Counted from the stretch's first letter, positions 52,341 to 63,478 are shown. The stretch: DNA of 64,000 nt from Bolinopsis microptera (GCF_026151205.1 NC_087074.1:7181226-7245225); one strand, 5' to 3'. Translations and numbers: made by a program. The notes: generated by a model not told the origin, from the letters alone.

Positions 52341-52923
52341 TGAATGTAACCGGTTTTAGATAACTGATAACTGTTCTACAATTGTGACTAAACATTTTAG
52401 CAGGAAGATATTAACAAGTCATCAATCAGTAACCGACACAGATTAATGCTTTTTTAAACGTGTTTTAAAAAGAAAAACTTCGGTAATATAAAGCGGTAAT
52501 ATAAAGCGGCGAGCGTCTAAAAATAGTAGTTTTCAAACAAAACTACTTTCCACAGAAATCGGAAAGTCGTATCCTTTGTCAAGTATTTTAGCTCCTATTG
52601 ATATGCGATCAAACAAGACAAATGGCTACATTACGTTTAAAAACTATGTTGAAAACAATGGAGATATCGGAGCTTAAAAACATATCACACGTTCAAGCAT
52701 GAATATTATTCATTTAAATGATTGATCTAAGTATCTGAGTACCAGCTCAGTAGTAAAGTTTAATAGAGGTGCATAATATATTATATATAATATATATATA
52801 AAAGGGACAGTAAAAACAAAAATACGATAAAAAAAACATTAGCAAGGTAACATATTTCTGAGTCTGTAGTCGGAGAAACTTATTTGATAAGAGTTCAATA
52901 TCTGGGTAAGGTTGGTAGGCCAG

Positions 52924-53791
52924 TTGGTAGATCACCGACCGGCTATAAGCCGGCTACTAACCGGCTATAAGCCGGCTTATAGCCGGCTACAATTTTTATA
53001 GCCGGCTATAAGCCGGCTTATAGCCGGTTAGTAGCCGCTTACAATTGTTGTTGAGCGACGGCTATTAGCCGGTTATAAGCCTGCTATTAGCCGTTTTGGT
53101 ATTAAAAGTGGTTATAAGCCGGCTATAAGCCGGTTATAAGATATTAACTCAACTACATCGTACTGAACGATAGTCAGGAGCCGGCTATAAGAAATTCAGT
53201 GAAAACGGCTATTAGCCGGTTATAAGCCGGCTATTAGCCGTTTAGGTATCGAAAGTGGTTATAAGCCGGTTATAAGCCGGCTATAAGCCGGCTATAAGCC
53301 GGTTATAAGATATTAACTCAGTTCAGTACGATGAAGTTAAGTTAATATCTTATAGCCGGCTTATAGCCGGCTTATAACCACTTTCGATACCTAAACGGCT
53401 AATAGCCGGCTTATAACCGGCTAATAGCCGTTTTCGCTGAATTTCTTATAGCCGGCTCCTGACTATCGTTCAGTACGATGAAGTTGAGTTAATATCTTAT
53501 AACCGGCTTATAGCCGGCTTATAGCCGGCTTATAACCACTTTCGATACCTAAACGGCTAATAGCCGGCTTATAACCGGCTAATAGCCGTTTTCACTGAAT
53601 TTCTTATAGCCGATACCTAAACGGCTAATAGCCGGCTTATAACCGGCTAATAGCCGTCGCTCAACAACAAATGTAAGCGGCTACTAACCGGCTATAAGCC
53701 GGCTTATAGCCGGCTATAAAAATTGTAGCCGGCTATAAGCCGGTTTATAGCCGGCTTATAACCGGCTTATAGCCGGTCGGTGATCTACCAA
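52924..53791. mobile_element. 868-bp palindromic element of GCCGGC/TATAA units
   Basis: The ends TTGGTAGATCACCGACCGGC and, inverted, GGTCGGTGATCTACCAA mark the element. Nearly the whole interior is one imperfect palindrome around about 53335, built from AGCCGGCTATA and TATAAGCCGGC units. Unique mirrored segments carry CGTACTGAACGATAGTCAGG and TCGAAAGTGG (inverted on the other side). Non-coding. Confidence 0.88.
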
Positions 53792-53916
53792 TTTCCCGGT
53801 TGGTAACTACACATAAGTATAAAGTACATTCATTACTTTATTAGTGTTCTCCTTGATATCATTGGTTATCACGTGGTTATCACGTGCGTTGTCATGGTGA
53901 CACGTGATGTCGTATT

Positions 53917-56900
53917 TTACAGATCTGGAGCCGGAGAGCCGCGCGTCTGTAACGAGAGATTTGATAAATAAATAAGAGATAAGAGAGTAAAAGTACCATG
54001 TACAAATGATAAAATATGTCTCAACAATAGGTTATCGTGATACTTTTAGTTGGACAGTTTTATCTTGTTAATCTCAAGATAGAATCCCTCACTTAAAACA
54101 AACTGTTCATTGTAGAGCTTAAAACGAGTGTGAAGTAGTTACGAAGACACCTATTGAACAAACAGCAAAAACATACCCCGTAGTCGTAGTCTAGGATGAA
54201 CTGAGGGACTTGGAGTTGTTCGGGAGAGAACTTCTCAAATAGCTGAGCTAGAGAGTTGAACTGAACTATCTTCCCTTTCACTTCTTTCACTTTAGATACT
54301 GTGAACCACCACGTCATAAACTGAGAGAGAAGTTTAGGGGTAAAGTGCGGTGTAAAGTGGGGTGTATTGAATAGCTCAACCAAAATGTCCTTGTTTCCTT
54401 GATTATGTTTTGCGTATTTATTATCAAATTCTACCCAGCTCCTCGTATTGCATTAAAGTACAACAAAATCAGGTTAACCTTCTGGAGTCTAGAAGCGTGG
54501 ACACTGTATAAGGCCTTGAGGTTAGTGCGGTATCTGAGAGGTGAGTTAGAGAACACCTTCTGTATAAGGTCCAGGTCCTTACGGGGCCCTGTACACGTGG
54601 TGTGGAAGTAGACCAAGTTGTAGGGGCGGGTTGTAGTGGGGTCCATCACTTGGATACAGTGAGACAACACCTGAATAATAGGGGCGGGTTGTAGTGGGGT
54701 CCATCACTTGGATACAGTGAGACAACACCTGAATAATAGGGGCGGGTTGTAGTGGGGTCCATCACTTGGATACAGTGAGACAACACCTGAATAATAAGGC
54801 GGGTTGTAGTGGGGTCCATCACTTGGATACAGTGAGACAACACCTGAATAATAGGGCGGGTTGTAGTGGGGTCCATCACTTGGATACAGTGCGACAACAC
54901 CTGAATAATAGGGCGGGTTATATTAGGGTCCATCACTTGGATACAGTGCGACAACACCTGAATAATAGGGGCGGGTTGTAGTGGGGTCCATCACTTGGAT
55001 ACAGTGAGACAACACTTTAATAATAGGGCAGGTTGTAGTGGGGTCCATCACTTGGATACAGTGAGACAACACCTGAATAATAGGGGCGGGTTGTAGTGGG
55101 GTCCATCACTTGGATACAGTGAGACAACACCTGAATAATAGGGCGGGTTGTAGTGGGGTCCATCACTTGGATACAGTGAGACAACACTTTAATAATAGGG
55201 CGGGTTGTAGTGGGGTCCATCACTTGGATATCGTGAATTTAAAAGCTGTGAGGCTTAAATAATCACTTAAATTCACCACGAGACAACGGTACAAACAATA
55301 TACGCGTCCCAAATAAAATAGAAGAAGAACCAATGCGTTACATTGTTTTAGTAAGACTAAACAGTTCACCTTATGTTCAGGAAGGTGGGTAGGGAAGTGT
55401 CTACCCACACAAACAACCACTGGAACCCCCTCTCTATCCACCCCGGAGTGGTAGACTGCTCTACACTTAGCTACCCGGGACAGATCTTCTGTACGGGACC
55501 ACTGTAACAGCTGGTTATACCTGGGAGGGGGAGGGGTGAGGAAGGGGGAGGGGTGAGGGAGGGGGAGGGGTGAGGGAGGGGGAGGGGTGAGGGAGGGGTG
55601 AGGAAGGGGGAGGGGTGAGGGAGGGGGAGGGGTGAGGGAGGGGGAGGGGTGAGGGAGGGGGAGGGGTGAGGGAGGGGGAGGGGTGAGGAAGGGGGAGGGG
55701 TGAGGGAGAGGGAGGGGTGAGGTAGGGGGAGGGGTGAGGGAGGGGGAGGGGTGAGGGAGAGGGAGGGGTGAGGGGTGAGGTAGGGGGAGGGGTGAGGGAG
55801 GGGGAGGGGTGAGGAAGGGGGAGGGGTGGGGAAGGGGGAGGGGTGAGGGAGGGGGAGGGGTGAGGGAGAGGGAGGGGTGAGGTAGGGGGAGGGGTGAGGG
55901 AAGGGGAGGGGTGAGGGAGAGGGAGGGGTTGAGGGGGAGGGGTGAGGGAGGGGGAGGGGTGAGGGAGAGGGAGGGGTGAGGTAGGGGGAGGGGTGAGGGA
56001 AGGGGAGGGGTGAGGGAGAGGGAGGGGTGAGGGAGGGGGAGTAAACTGAGGGATGGTATTATCAGGAGGTATCAGGTAATCTGCTGTAAAAAGCTTCCAC
56101 AAATATGTTAGAAGTTAGTCAGAAAGTAAAGACTCACACATCAGGTTGCTGGGATTGCTGGAAGAGTCTGGCTGAGTCGGGGTCTTGTTTCATCGCTGCA
56201 AAGTCCGATCTGTGCACGTTTAGTTTCTTAGCGAGAGGTGTTGAGGACGTGCTCCCTGTGATATATTCCTTATCTTACTCCTTATCTTACTCCTTATCTT
56301 ACTCCTTATCTTACTCCTCATCTTACTCCTTATCTTACTTTCCTTATCTTACTCCTTATCTTACTTTCCTTATCTTACTCCTTATCTTATTCCTTATCTT
56401 ACTCCTTATCTTATTCCTTATCTTACTCCTTATCTTACTCCTTAATCCTTATTTGACTCCTTATTAAATGCTTAAATGAGACAGGTATATAATTCCCCGG
56501 GTCTGTTTAATTATGTCAATGTTTCTGAGGGAGATTTTATATTGCTGGTCGTATCTTGTTTCTTCTCGTTGTCAGGGTCCTGGGTCACTTCATACTGATG
56601 CATATCGGTCTTGAAGGATGTCTGCTTTGCATCATGTTGTAGTGCAGGGGTGTAGGAATGATTTTCTTCATTTTAGAAACCTAAATAAAAAAGTTGGCCC
56701 TTTTTGGCCCCTTGCCCAGATTTTATGGGGGCGATGGCCCCCCTGCCCCCCCCCCCCACCCGTTTCCTACACCCCTGTTGTAGTGTTACTGTGGAGCCCT
56801 AGCGGCCTAGCAGGCCGGTATTAATTTATTTCAGCTTTGTATTACGATTTCATCTATCACAAGTATTTTGTATTTCCTTTTTAATAAATTTTTCTACTAA

Positions 56901-59900
56901 GTGCATGATGATTGATGATGACTGAATCAAGAATAAATTTCATATTCTGTTTCCATTTAATCCTTTCTGGCAAGTCAAACATGATCACATAAATAATGGT
57001 AAATTTACATCTATAAATATCACAGCTTTATGTCTCATTTGCATGTAACCATGTTCCGTTTCGTGTTTCTACTGTCCATTTTGCCATCTACCCTCTGCGA
57101 GTCAATCTTATCCCCACTTTGCAACGAAATGTTCAGGAATCTCGGCGAAAACTGCGTCAAAGAAGGACACATGATCAGAAAGATAAACAAAGCCTCCCAT
57201 TTCAGAGGTCAAGTTATTTATGACTTTATGAGCGGGTCCGAGATTGCACAACTGTTATTGAATGCTCAGCTGCCTCTCGACATCCCACATTATCTTGAGA
57301 CCGAGAAAATGAAACAGAAGGTGGACAGTGACATAAAATTTAAACTTGATCTACTTGCTTTCGTTGAAATAGCAGATGAACTAGAAAGCATCGCAAGAGA
57401 AACGACTGCAAAAATCAGCAAAACAGAGGAATGGTTGAAGAAAAAAGAACAATCCTACCTCCTGAAACTAACACAACTGATAAAAGAAATGTCAGGAAAA
57501 GAGAGCATGTTTACAACCCCCACTCCAGCCACCACATCCTTCCGACCCCTACCCTCATTGGAATTAGAGGCGAGCCGCTTTGGTCTGATCCTGACAAACG
57601 CGTGGTCCCTCAGCCCTCAATTAATAGGAACAGAAGTGTACGGTAAACAGGAGGAAAAGCAGGGGAGGTGCGCTGCTCAGTTCTGGGGGAATCGCGAAGG
57701 CAGGGAGTCGTTTGTACTGGTACAGAGGGCAAGGAACACGATGGAATTGTGGAGCAGAAAGAAGGACTACGAGGCTATTCAGATCCAATTTGATGATGGT
57801 AGCGACAGTAGCGACAGTAGCGTTACATTCGTTCTTGTGGTAGGTTTCCGACTTTGCTACAGTAAGTTGTGGAGATGGGTTGTCTATGCAGGGATGCAGT
57901 TTCACCACCAAGAAAACGGATGGTTGACGATGAGTTACAAGGAGATGGACCGATCTGATGTCACACTTGTAGACCCACTCGTAGGGGACGGATCTGAAAG
58001 CCAGGTTGTCGTTATATCCGCCCTTGGGAGCACAGCAAAGCCAACAGATTGCACTAATGACATCCTTGGGTCGGGGATTTACCGTAGATACAGTAATGGG
58101 ACCTGCAAAGGAATACCCATGTTCTCAAAAAGAGCGGCTAATGTAGAAAGTGCGTGTACTGATCTGATGTGGGAGGGAGCTAATCTGGATAACATGTGGG
58201 TCTCACTCCTCGAGGAAACTCGGTACAACAAATGTCTGCAAACAGTTATAACACCCCCTCCTTTCTTGCAAGTAGAAAAATAGGGTTATTCTATAGTCGT
58301 TATGAAATAAACGAACACATTTTGTAGGACTAATGACAATGAGTTTCTTAGAATTTTCACAATTTTCACAATTAAAGACCAAAAGCGCAGTTTAAAATCT
58401 ATCAGTTTCTTTTCTTACTCTCTATATGTGTTAATACGTAATAATAGATTGTAAATATATCGCATAATTCCCTTGTTCAATTAAAAATTTTCGCCAAATC
58501 AAAAAGATGTTTCAAACTAGTATATCAAATCTAAGCCGAGTATGTCTAGAGGAAGCAGCAAAAATATGTTTCGGACAGTAAAAATGGCGAGGACTTAAAA
58601 CATCCAAGACGAGGGTAATAATAACTTCGTGCAAACATTGAAGAGAACTTAAGATTTAAAACCGCAACTCACAGTGCGCTTTAATAAGAGAAGTGTTAGT
58701 TCCCTCTCTGATGGGTTCCCCGTAGTCACCGCCCATACAGTCTGGTAACTCAAGCTGGAACTTGTAGTCTCCAGAATTCCGGGGGAAGTAGTAGGGGAAC
58801 AGTTCTTGGTAAAACATCTGAGAGGAGGGAGGTGTTAGCAGAATGATATATAAACAGGGGCACATAATGAGGGAGGGGGGACTAGGTTAGTGGGCTGGGA
58901 AATAAAAGTGTCTCACCATATCTCGGCTACTTTCAAGTACAAAGCAGATCCTTCTGAACCGGTCGCCGTGTTTCTCCAAAAAACGCCTCGTTACCCCTGA
59001 TTAAGAGTTTTGTGATGATAGATAATTGTCTATAAACCGCCAATTCATGAATTTACAGGTCCTCAGTTAAAATATAGGAAACTAACTACACATTATCTTT
59101 TTTAAGCTAGATTTTGTATAGTAGGGTAGGTGAAAATTACCATGCGATGCGCGGCTTGAACGCGCGCACTAAATGACACTGGTTTAAGTTGTTTCAATAA
59201 CAAACGTTAATTAGGCGATCGCGTGTTACATGCTACGCATGAAAGATACATCCGGGATCAATTAGAACAAAACGTAAACATTGGATAATATTTTATCCGA
59301 AATATGCAGAGTATGTGATTTCCCAAAATCACCACACTTCCACATTTCAAGATGATTTAGAGCGAACATCTCACATTTTATGAGCGGTAAAAACTTAAGG
59401 TTACACATTACTGAAATGAGAAACACGATACTACACACATAAGGCAAATTAGATAAAGATAATGTTAGGCCTACATCATATATGACAAGCGATGTAAAGT
59501 ATGACTACAGGTAGTAACATAACACACACATGTGTATCCGCGCATTAATGTACAACAAACTGATCAGATGCACGGGTAGTAATCACGTGGCATTATAGCA
59601 ACAGGGTGTATTGCCTCGGTAACTATAGCAACTACTCACTGAGTGCACTGCCTCAGTAACTATAGCAACTACTCACTAAGTGCACTGCCTCAGTAACTAT
59701 AGCAACTACTCACTGAGTGCACTGCCTCAGTAACTATAGTAACTACTCACTGAGTGCACTGCCTCGGTAACTATAGCAACTACTCACTGAGTGCACTGCC
59801 TCAGTAACTATAGTAACTACTCACTGAGTACACTGCCTCGGTAACTATAGCAACTACTCACTGAGTGCACTGCCTCAGTAACTATAGCAACTACTCACTG

Positions 59901-60866
59901 AGTGCGCTGCCTCGGTAACTATAGCAACTACTCACTGAGTGCACTGCCTCGGTAACTATAGCAACTACTCACTGAGTGCACTGCCTCAGTAACTATATTA
60001 ACTACTCACTGAGTACACTGCCTCGGTAACTATAGCAACTACTCACTGAGTGCACTGCCTCAGTAACTATAGTAACTAGTCACTGAGTGCACTGCCTCAG
60101 TAACTATAGTAACTACTCACTGAGTGCACTGCCTCGGTAACTATAGCAACTACTCACTGAGTGCACTGCCTCGGTAACTATAGTAACTACTCACTGAGTA
60201 CACTGCCTCGGTAACTATAGCAACTACTCACTGAGTGCACTGCCTCAGTAACTATAGTAACTACTCACTGAGTGCACTGTCTCGGTAACTATAGCAACTA
60301 CTCACTGAGTGCCATGTGAACAGCCTCCTTTTCAGGGTATCCCTTGTGTTCGTTGTGTATTTTACCAATAGTTAGTGTTTCTACATTGTAGTCCCTGTAA
60401 AGTGTACATTGTTAGTGTTCAAACACTTCTCAGTGTAGTTATACACTTATATTATAATGTAGCCTCAATTAACACTAATGACACTATAGTGAAACTAAAT
60501 AATTGTTTTATTGGGTGAAAGTTAGCACTGGTACTGCCACTTCCAAGCCAAACAAAAACAAATCACGTTATTAATTAAATTAACAGATAATATCGGAGAT
60601 CCATATCCACACATCCACACCAAAATAGTGTTTTCACATGGGATAAAGAATATTGCTGCTAGTTTAAGCAAACTTATATATTTAACTAGGAATAAAAAGA
60701 ACACACTGTCAAACTAAATGATACACACAATAGTTAAATAGTTTCTGTATTGTAGTTAACTAACATGGCAAGGTTAAGAGAGTTTCTGTAGCAAGTAAAG
60801 AGCGTGTTTTCAGCTGCTGATATGTATTTGGGGTTGTATTTGGGACCCGCCGTTATAATGATGTGC
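53917..60866 (-). CDS. GDAP2: GDAP2-like protein (macro + CRAL-TRIO), 5' incomplete
   Basis: Minus-strand exons: 60765-60866, 60306-60394, 58917-58996, 58673-58817, 56138-56255, 55370-55520, 54479-54670, 54177-54320 and 53917-53946. All have GT-AG borders and matching phases, giving 349 codons to TAA. The first three and a half exons are the second half of a macro domain ([20 protein letters not shown], then [14 protein letters not shown], then [20 protein letters not shown], then [12 protein letters not shown]). The rest is the Sec14-like CRAL-TRIO domain: [93 protein letters not shown], ending SPAPDL, as in vertebrate GDAP2 (SPDL). About 120 N-terminal residues were not found and may lie upstream. 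GDAP2 is thought to be cytosolic or lysosome-associated; its biochemical role is unclear. Two splice borders have been expanded into tandem arrays. Confidence 0.92.
54631..55230 (-). repeat. 57-60-bp minisatellite duplicating a GDAP2 splice acceptor
   Basis: About eleven copies. On the minus strand each unit contains CTATTATTCAG (acceptor) followed by GTGTTGTCTCACTGTATCCA and more coding sequence of the exon ending at 54670. Two upstream units have TTAAAG instead of TTCAG. Only the copy nearest the exon body needs to be used; the others form intron sequence with repeated acceptors. Confidence 0.9.
55521..56045. repeat. Purine/pyrimidine minisatellite in GDAP2 intron
   Basis: About 520 bp of GAGGGGTGAGGGAGGGG-type units. 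On the transcribed minus strand this is an unbroken C/T tract ending exactly at the acceptor CTCCCAG before exon 55370-55520. The long Pro/Ser/Leu frame through it is an artefact, as it does not join the exon in phase. Confidence 0.93.
56270..56465. repeat. 12-bp repeat (CTTATCTTACTC)n at a GDAP2 acceptor
   Basis: About 16 units. On the minus strand it reads GTAAGATAAGGA repeated and ends beside the acceptor ATATATCACAG of exon 56138-56255. Each unit contains a GTAAGA donor-like hexamer. Confidence 0.9.
56645..56777. mobile_element. 133-bp hAT-type MITE in GDAP2 intron
   Basis: The ends CAGGGGTGTAGGAA and TTTCCTACACCCCTG are flanked by TTGTAGTG at 56637-56644 and 56778-56785, an exact 8-bp duplication. 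Short relative of the element at 38542-38905. Confidence 0.93.
57051..58283 (+). CDS. Unrecognised secreted protein, single exon, nested in GDAP2 intron
   Basis: An uninterrupted 410-codon frame from ATG 57051 (an upstream in-frame ATG at 57030 adds seven residues). The start [15 protein letters not shown] looks like a signal peptide with cleavage near CES. An amphipathic, probably coiled-coil stretch follows (about residues 85-150, [20 protein letters not shown]), then a Thr/Pro linker ([14 protein letters not shown]). The C-terminal half has many Trp and Cys ([52 protein letters not shown]), which suggests a folded extracellular domain. AATAAA occurs at about 58305. I do not recognise the family. 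It lies on the opposite strand inside the GDAP2 intron 56256-58672. Confidence 0.72.
   Translation: MFRFVFLLSILPSTLCESILSPLCNEMFRNLGENCVKEGHMIRKINKASHFRGQVIYDFMSGSEIAQLLLNAQLPLDIPHYLETEKMKQKVDSDIKFKLDLLAFVEIADELESIARETTAKISKTEEWLKKKEQSYLLKLTQLIKEMSGKESMFTTPTPATTSFRPLPSLELEASRFGLILTNAWSLSPQLIGTEVYGKQEEKQGRCAAQFWGNREGRESFVLVQRARNTMELWSRKKDYEAIQIQFDDGSDSSDSSVTFVLVVGFRLCYSKLWRWVVYAGMQFHHQENGWLTMSYKEMDRSDVTLVDPLVGDGSESQVVVISALGSTAKPTDCTNDILGSGIYRRYSNGTCKGIPMFSKRAANVESACTDLMWEGANLDNMWVSLLEETRYNKCLQTVITPPPFLQVEK
59610..60305 (-). repeat. 37-bp minisatellite duplicating a GDAP2 splice donor
   Basis: About 19 copies. On the minus strand each unit reads CACTCAGTGAGTAGTTGCTA then TAGTTACYGAGGCAGTG. The copy at 60301-60310 is the real exon end plus donor (CTCA|GTGAGTAG); the rest repeat that donor through the intron. 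Variation is at a few fixed positions (C/T, A/G). Confidence 0.93.
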
Positions 60867-61394
60867 CTGAAAAGTGAAATGTTATATTGAGTTAGGGTGT
60901 TTTCTATAACATTTGATATTATGTAAGATTATAGATACTAATTACTAAATATCTCACCCAAATTTTGTCTCACCCAAATGTTGTTAACAAAATGGATTAT
61001 GATATTGAGGGACAATGAAGTCCCCTTCAGTCCGATTGAATATCTAATTATTTATTATCTGACATATAATTAATAATTAAATAATTAAGTGACGTGTTTT
61101 TAGCATGTGGGCTGCACATTTTATACTCTCTGTAGTGAACATTATAGTCAACAAAGCAAGAGTCTATCTGATAGGGACACGGTAAAAGGACTAGTAACAT
61201 TGACAATGACAAGTAACAAACACTTAAACTAAGTTAAATATGTGAAATTGTGAAATTGGTAAGTTATAAAACAAAATAGACCGTGGGTGTGAAACATGTA
61301 AATAACCTAAAGTAATATTTATATTACTTTATAAAGTATTAAGTACTTGTTAAGTTTGTACCGTAAGTAATAATTATATTGCTACACGTAGTAT
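60867..61394. other. Stretch upstream of the known GDAP2 exons
   Basis: No further macro-domain exon could be recognised. AT-rich and non-coding as far as I can see. Confidence 0.4.
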
Positions 61395-61510
61395 GCCTCT
61401 CTCGTGCTAGCGAAGCGTGCACTCCAGCTTCTCTCTCCGGCAGTTCGGTAGGAAAGAGCCTTTTGTAGTTTTGTGGCCGCTTCGTGCGAAAAGGGGTTGC
61501 AACGTGTGTC
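61395..61510 (-). repeat. Dispersed repeat, interrupted copy
   Basis: TGCCTCTCTCGTGC and CGAAAAGGGGTTGCAACGTG are the inverted counterpart of 30190-30240, separated here by about 60 extra bases (GCGAAGCGTGCACTCCAGCT onward). Confidence 0.6.
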
Positions 61511-62116
61511 AATAATTATAATACTTTTATGAGTGATATTTATATTACTTTATAAAGTATTTGTTTAGTATGTACCGTATGGGAAGTAGTGAGTTTCTGA
61601 AGAGCGCAGTGTCCCCCGTTACACAGCCTGTAATTGGAGATTATTAAATTAACAACTAACAACCTGTAAATTTGTAAAGTGTAAACATTAAGTAAACAAT
61701 ACACCTCGTTGTAACCTGAACTAAGCGTGAAGTGTGGAAAAGTTTATCTGGAGAGAGAGATTCTCAATACTTACTTGGATAAATTGAAATCCAATTGTAA
61801 TTATTTCTGAATTGCTTTATTATGTTGCATTATGTAGGTTTGGCAGGTATCGCTTTTAGACAAGAATATCCAGTAGAATCCGTCTCCACTGAGTCTATTT
61901 AGAAACAATCAGAAGTTTGAATGAAAGAAGCAGCAAATCATAAAACTAAATGATAATACACGACTCAATTAGACAGTTTCAAGTACGTCCTCCAATCAGA
62001 CCAAATTGAAATTATTCGTTGCAAGATTCAGTGCTAGCCTTTTTTTTCAAATCAACAACCATACTATTTATCCTTGTATATCATTTGTGTTGGTAATTTG
62101 CAAGCAAGCATCTGTC

Positions 62117-63478
62117 ATGGGTTTATCTAGAATGATGGTGGTTACCAGACTCCTGCTAGTAACTATGGTAACTACAGTACATTGTGTACTCTCCTCCCAG
62201 AGTGCCAGCTCTTATCATAAAACATATGGGACTATTGAGACTACAACATGGATGTTTGATTTGAGTGGTGTAGTAACCAATTCAGTTAATGAACCATTTG
62301 TAGTTGGGGTCTTCGTTCCAATCTTCGTCAATGATGACAGTAATCAATCGATGGAAGGTTCTGATAAAGCCAGCTTGATGACTCTAACAACAGTAAATAC
62401 ATTGGTCTCCATCTGTTGTATTGTCCTCAGTATGACCATAGCATACTTTAGGTTTGTTAAATCACGTGCCACCAAACTTGGCCTAATACAAACCCTCTAT
62501 CTCCGGAATGGAATAGCTGACTTCTTCGTAGGATTAGGAGTTCTTCTTCAGAGCCCCATTTTGTATCTACTGATCTCAAAAGGCGATGAAATATCTGATA
62601 TGGTAGTGCCTGCCTACATCATCTATTTTTTGACCGCCATAGCTTTAAAGATGAGCGTCTTCATGAACTGCATCTTGGGAATAGTCCGGTGCATTAACAT
62701 TGCTCAACCTTTCTACCTGATCAAAAGGAAATCCCTCACTGTGTGCACCCTTGTGTACATGTTGATTTGGATGCTCATTGTTGGGATTGACCTGTGGCAG
62801 TTTGCTGAAAAAAGGGGGACGAAAAATCAAATACTTATGGTGAAGACGATGATTATGAAGGGTCAGCCAGGATTTGGGTTGGTTCTCCTGACCATGGAGA
62901 AGGATGATAATGGTCCAAGCTATCTCGCCTACCAACTTGGCAACCTGGTTCAGTTCATTTTACCCACTGCTCTGCCTGCATTGCTTTGTTTTGTGTTGAT
63001 GATAGTGCAGCTGTGTTCACTGCATAAAACACGTGCTCGCCGTGCATTGAATCACCTTAATGCGGCGGGGCAGTCAAATGTAGTAGATACTGTTTTAAAG
63101 GCCAGTCTGACCATTTTCCTATTGACCAGCATCTACGTGATCACATCAGCAGTGTCTATAATAACATGGTTGATAGCTGATGGACAAAAAGGTTACCTTG
63201 GCTCACAGGCCAACTACGAAGTCTTGCTAAAAAATCAACAAACAGCATTGCCATGGAGTGATTTGAGTGCGATATACTTCTCCCTGTCGACCTGTGCACT
63301 GATTTGTTCCACACTCACCCCTCTCACCCTTCTACTGAGGGGTACTGGGGACACATTTGCCGCTGCCAGGCACCTTCTTACCGGAACATTTTCCACTTTA
63401 TCATATAGTATGTCAGGTACAATCAGATCAGTAGGTAAATTTGTAAATCGAAGAAGAGAAGAAGAGACAGACTTGTGA
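62117..63478 (+). CDS. Rhodopsin-like G protein-coupled receptor, single exon
   Basis: The open frame begins at 62006, but the ATG at 62117 gives a good signal peptide (MMVVTRLLLVTMVTTVHC) and is preferred; about 453 residues to TGA. A short glycosylatable ectodomain follows (NQSMEG). Seven spans: TLVSICCIVLSMTIAYF; LRNGIADFFVGLGVLL (the N and AD of TM2); IALKMSVFMNCILGIVR with CINIAQPFYLI after TM3, in place of DRY; VCTLVYMLIWMLIVGI; LVQFILPTALPALLCFVLMI; ASLTIFLLTSIYVITSAVSI; IYFSLSTCALICSTLTPLTL, where STLTPLTLL replaces NPxxY. It would signal through G proteins at the plasma membrane; the ligand is unknown. The unusual TM3 and TM7 motifs suggest a lineage-specific expansion. The stop lies inside the first unit of a tandem array. 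Confidence 0.82.
   Translation: MGLSRMMVVTRLLLVTMVTTVHCVLSSQSASSYHKTYGTIETTTWMFDLSGVVTNSVNEPFVVGVFVPIFVNDDSNQSMEGSDKASLMTLTTVNTLVSICCIVLSMTIAYFRFVKSRATKLGLIQTLYLRNGIADFFVGLGVLLQSPILYLLISKGDEISDMVVPAYIIYFLTAIALKMSVFMNCILGIVRCINIAQPFYLIKRKSLTVCTLVYMLIWMLIVGIDLWQFAEKRGTKNQILMVKTMIMKGQPGFGLVLLTMEKDDNGPSYLAYQLGNLVQFILPTALPALLCFVLMIVQLCSLHKTRARRALNHLNAAGQSNVVDTVLKASLTIFLLTSIYVITSAVSIITWLIADGQKGYLGSQANYEVLLKNQQTALPWSDLSAIYFSLSTCALICSTLTPLTLLLRGTGDTFAAARHLLTGTFSTLSYSMSGTIRSVGKFVNRRREEETDL

Noticed and set aside
56047-56083. Small exon in the GDAP2 intron ([11 protein letters not shown])
   Set aside because: It fits exon 55370-55520 in phase but not exon 56138-56255, while those two exons join each other directly in phase. 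It could at most be an alternative exon.
55515-56102. 195-codon Pro-rich frame
   Set aside because: It is the minisatellite in the GDAP2 intron and its frame does not join the next exon.
59610-60305. CRISPR-like regular repeats
   Set aside because: Head-to-tail units without unique spacers in an animal intron.
61576-61627. Candidate upstream GDAP2 exon
   Set aside because: Splice sites and an open frame exist, but the sequence does not resemble the start of the macro domain.
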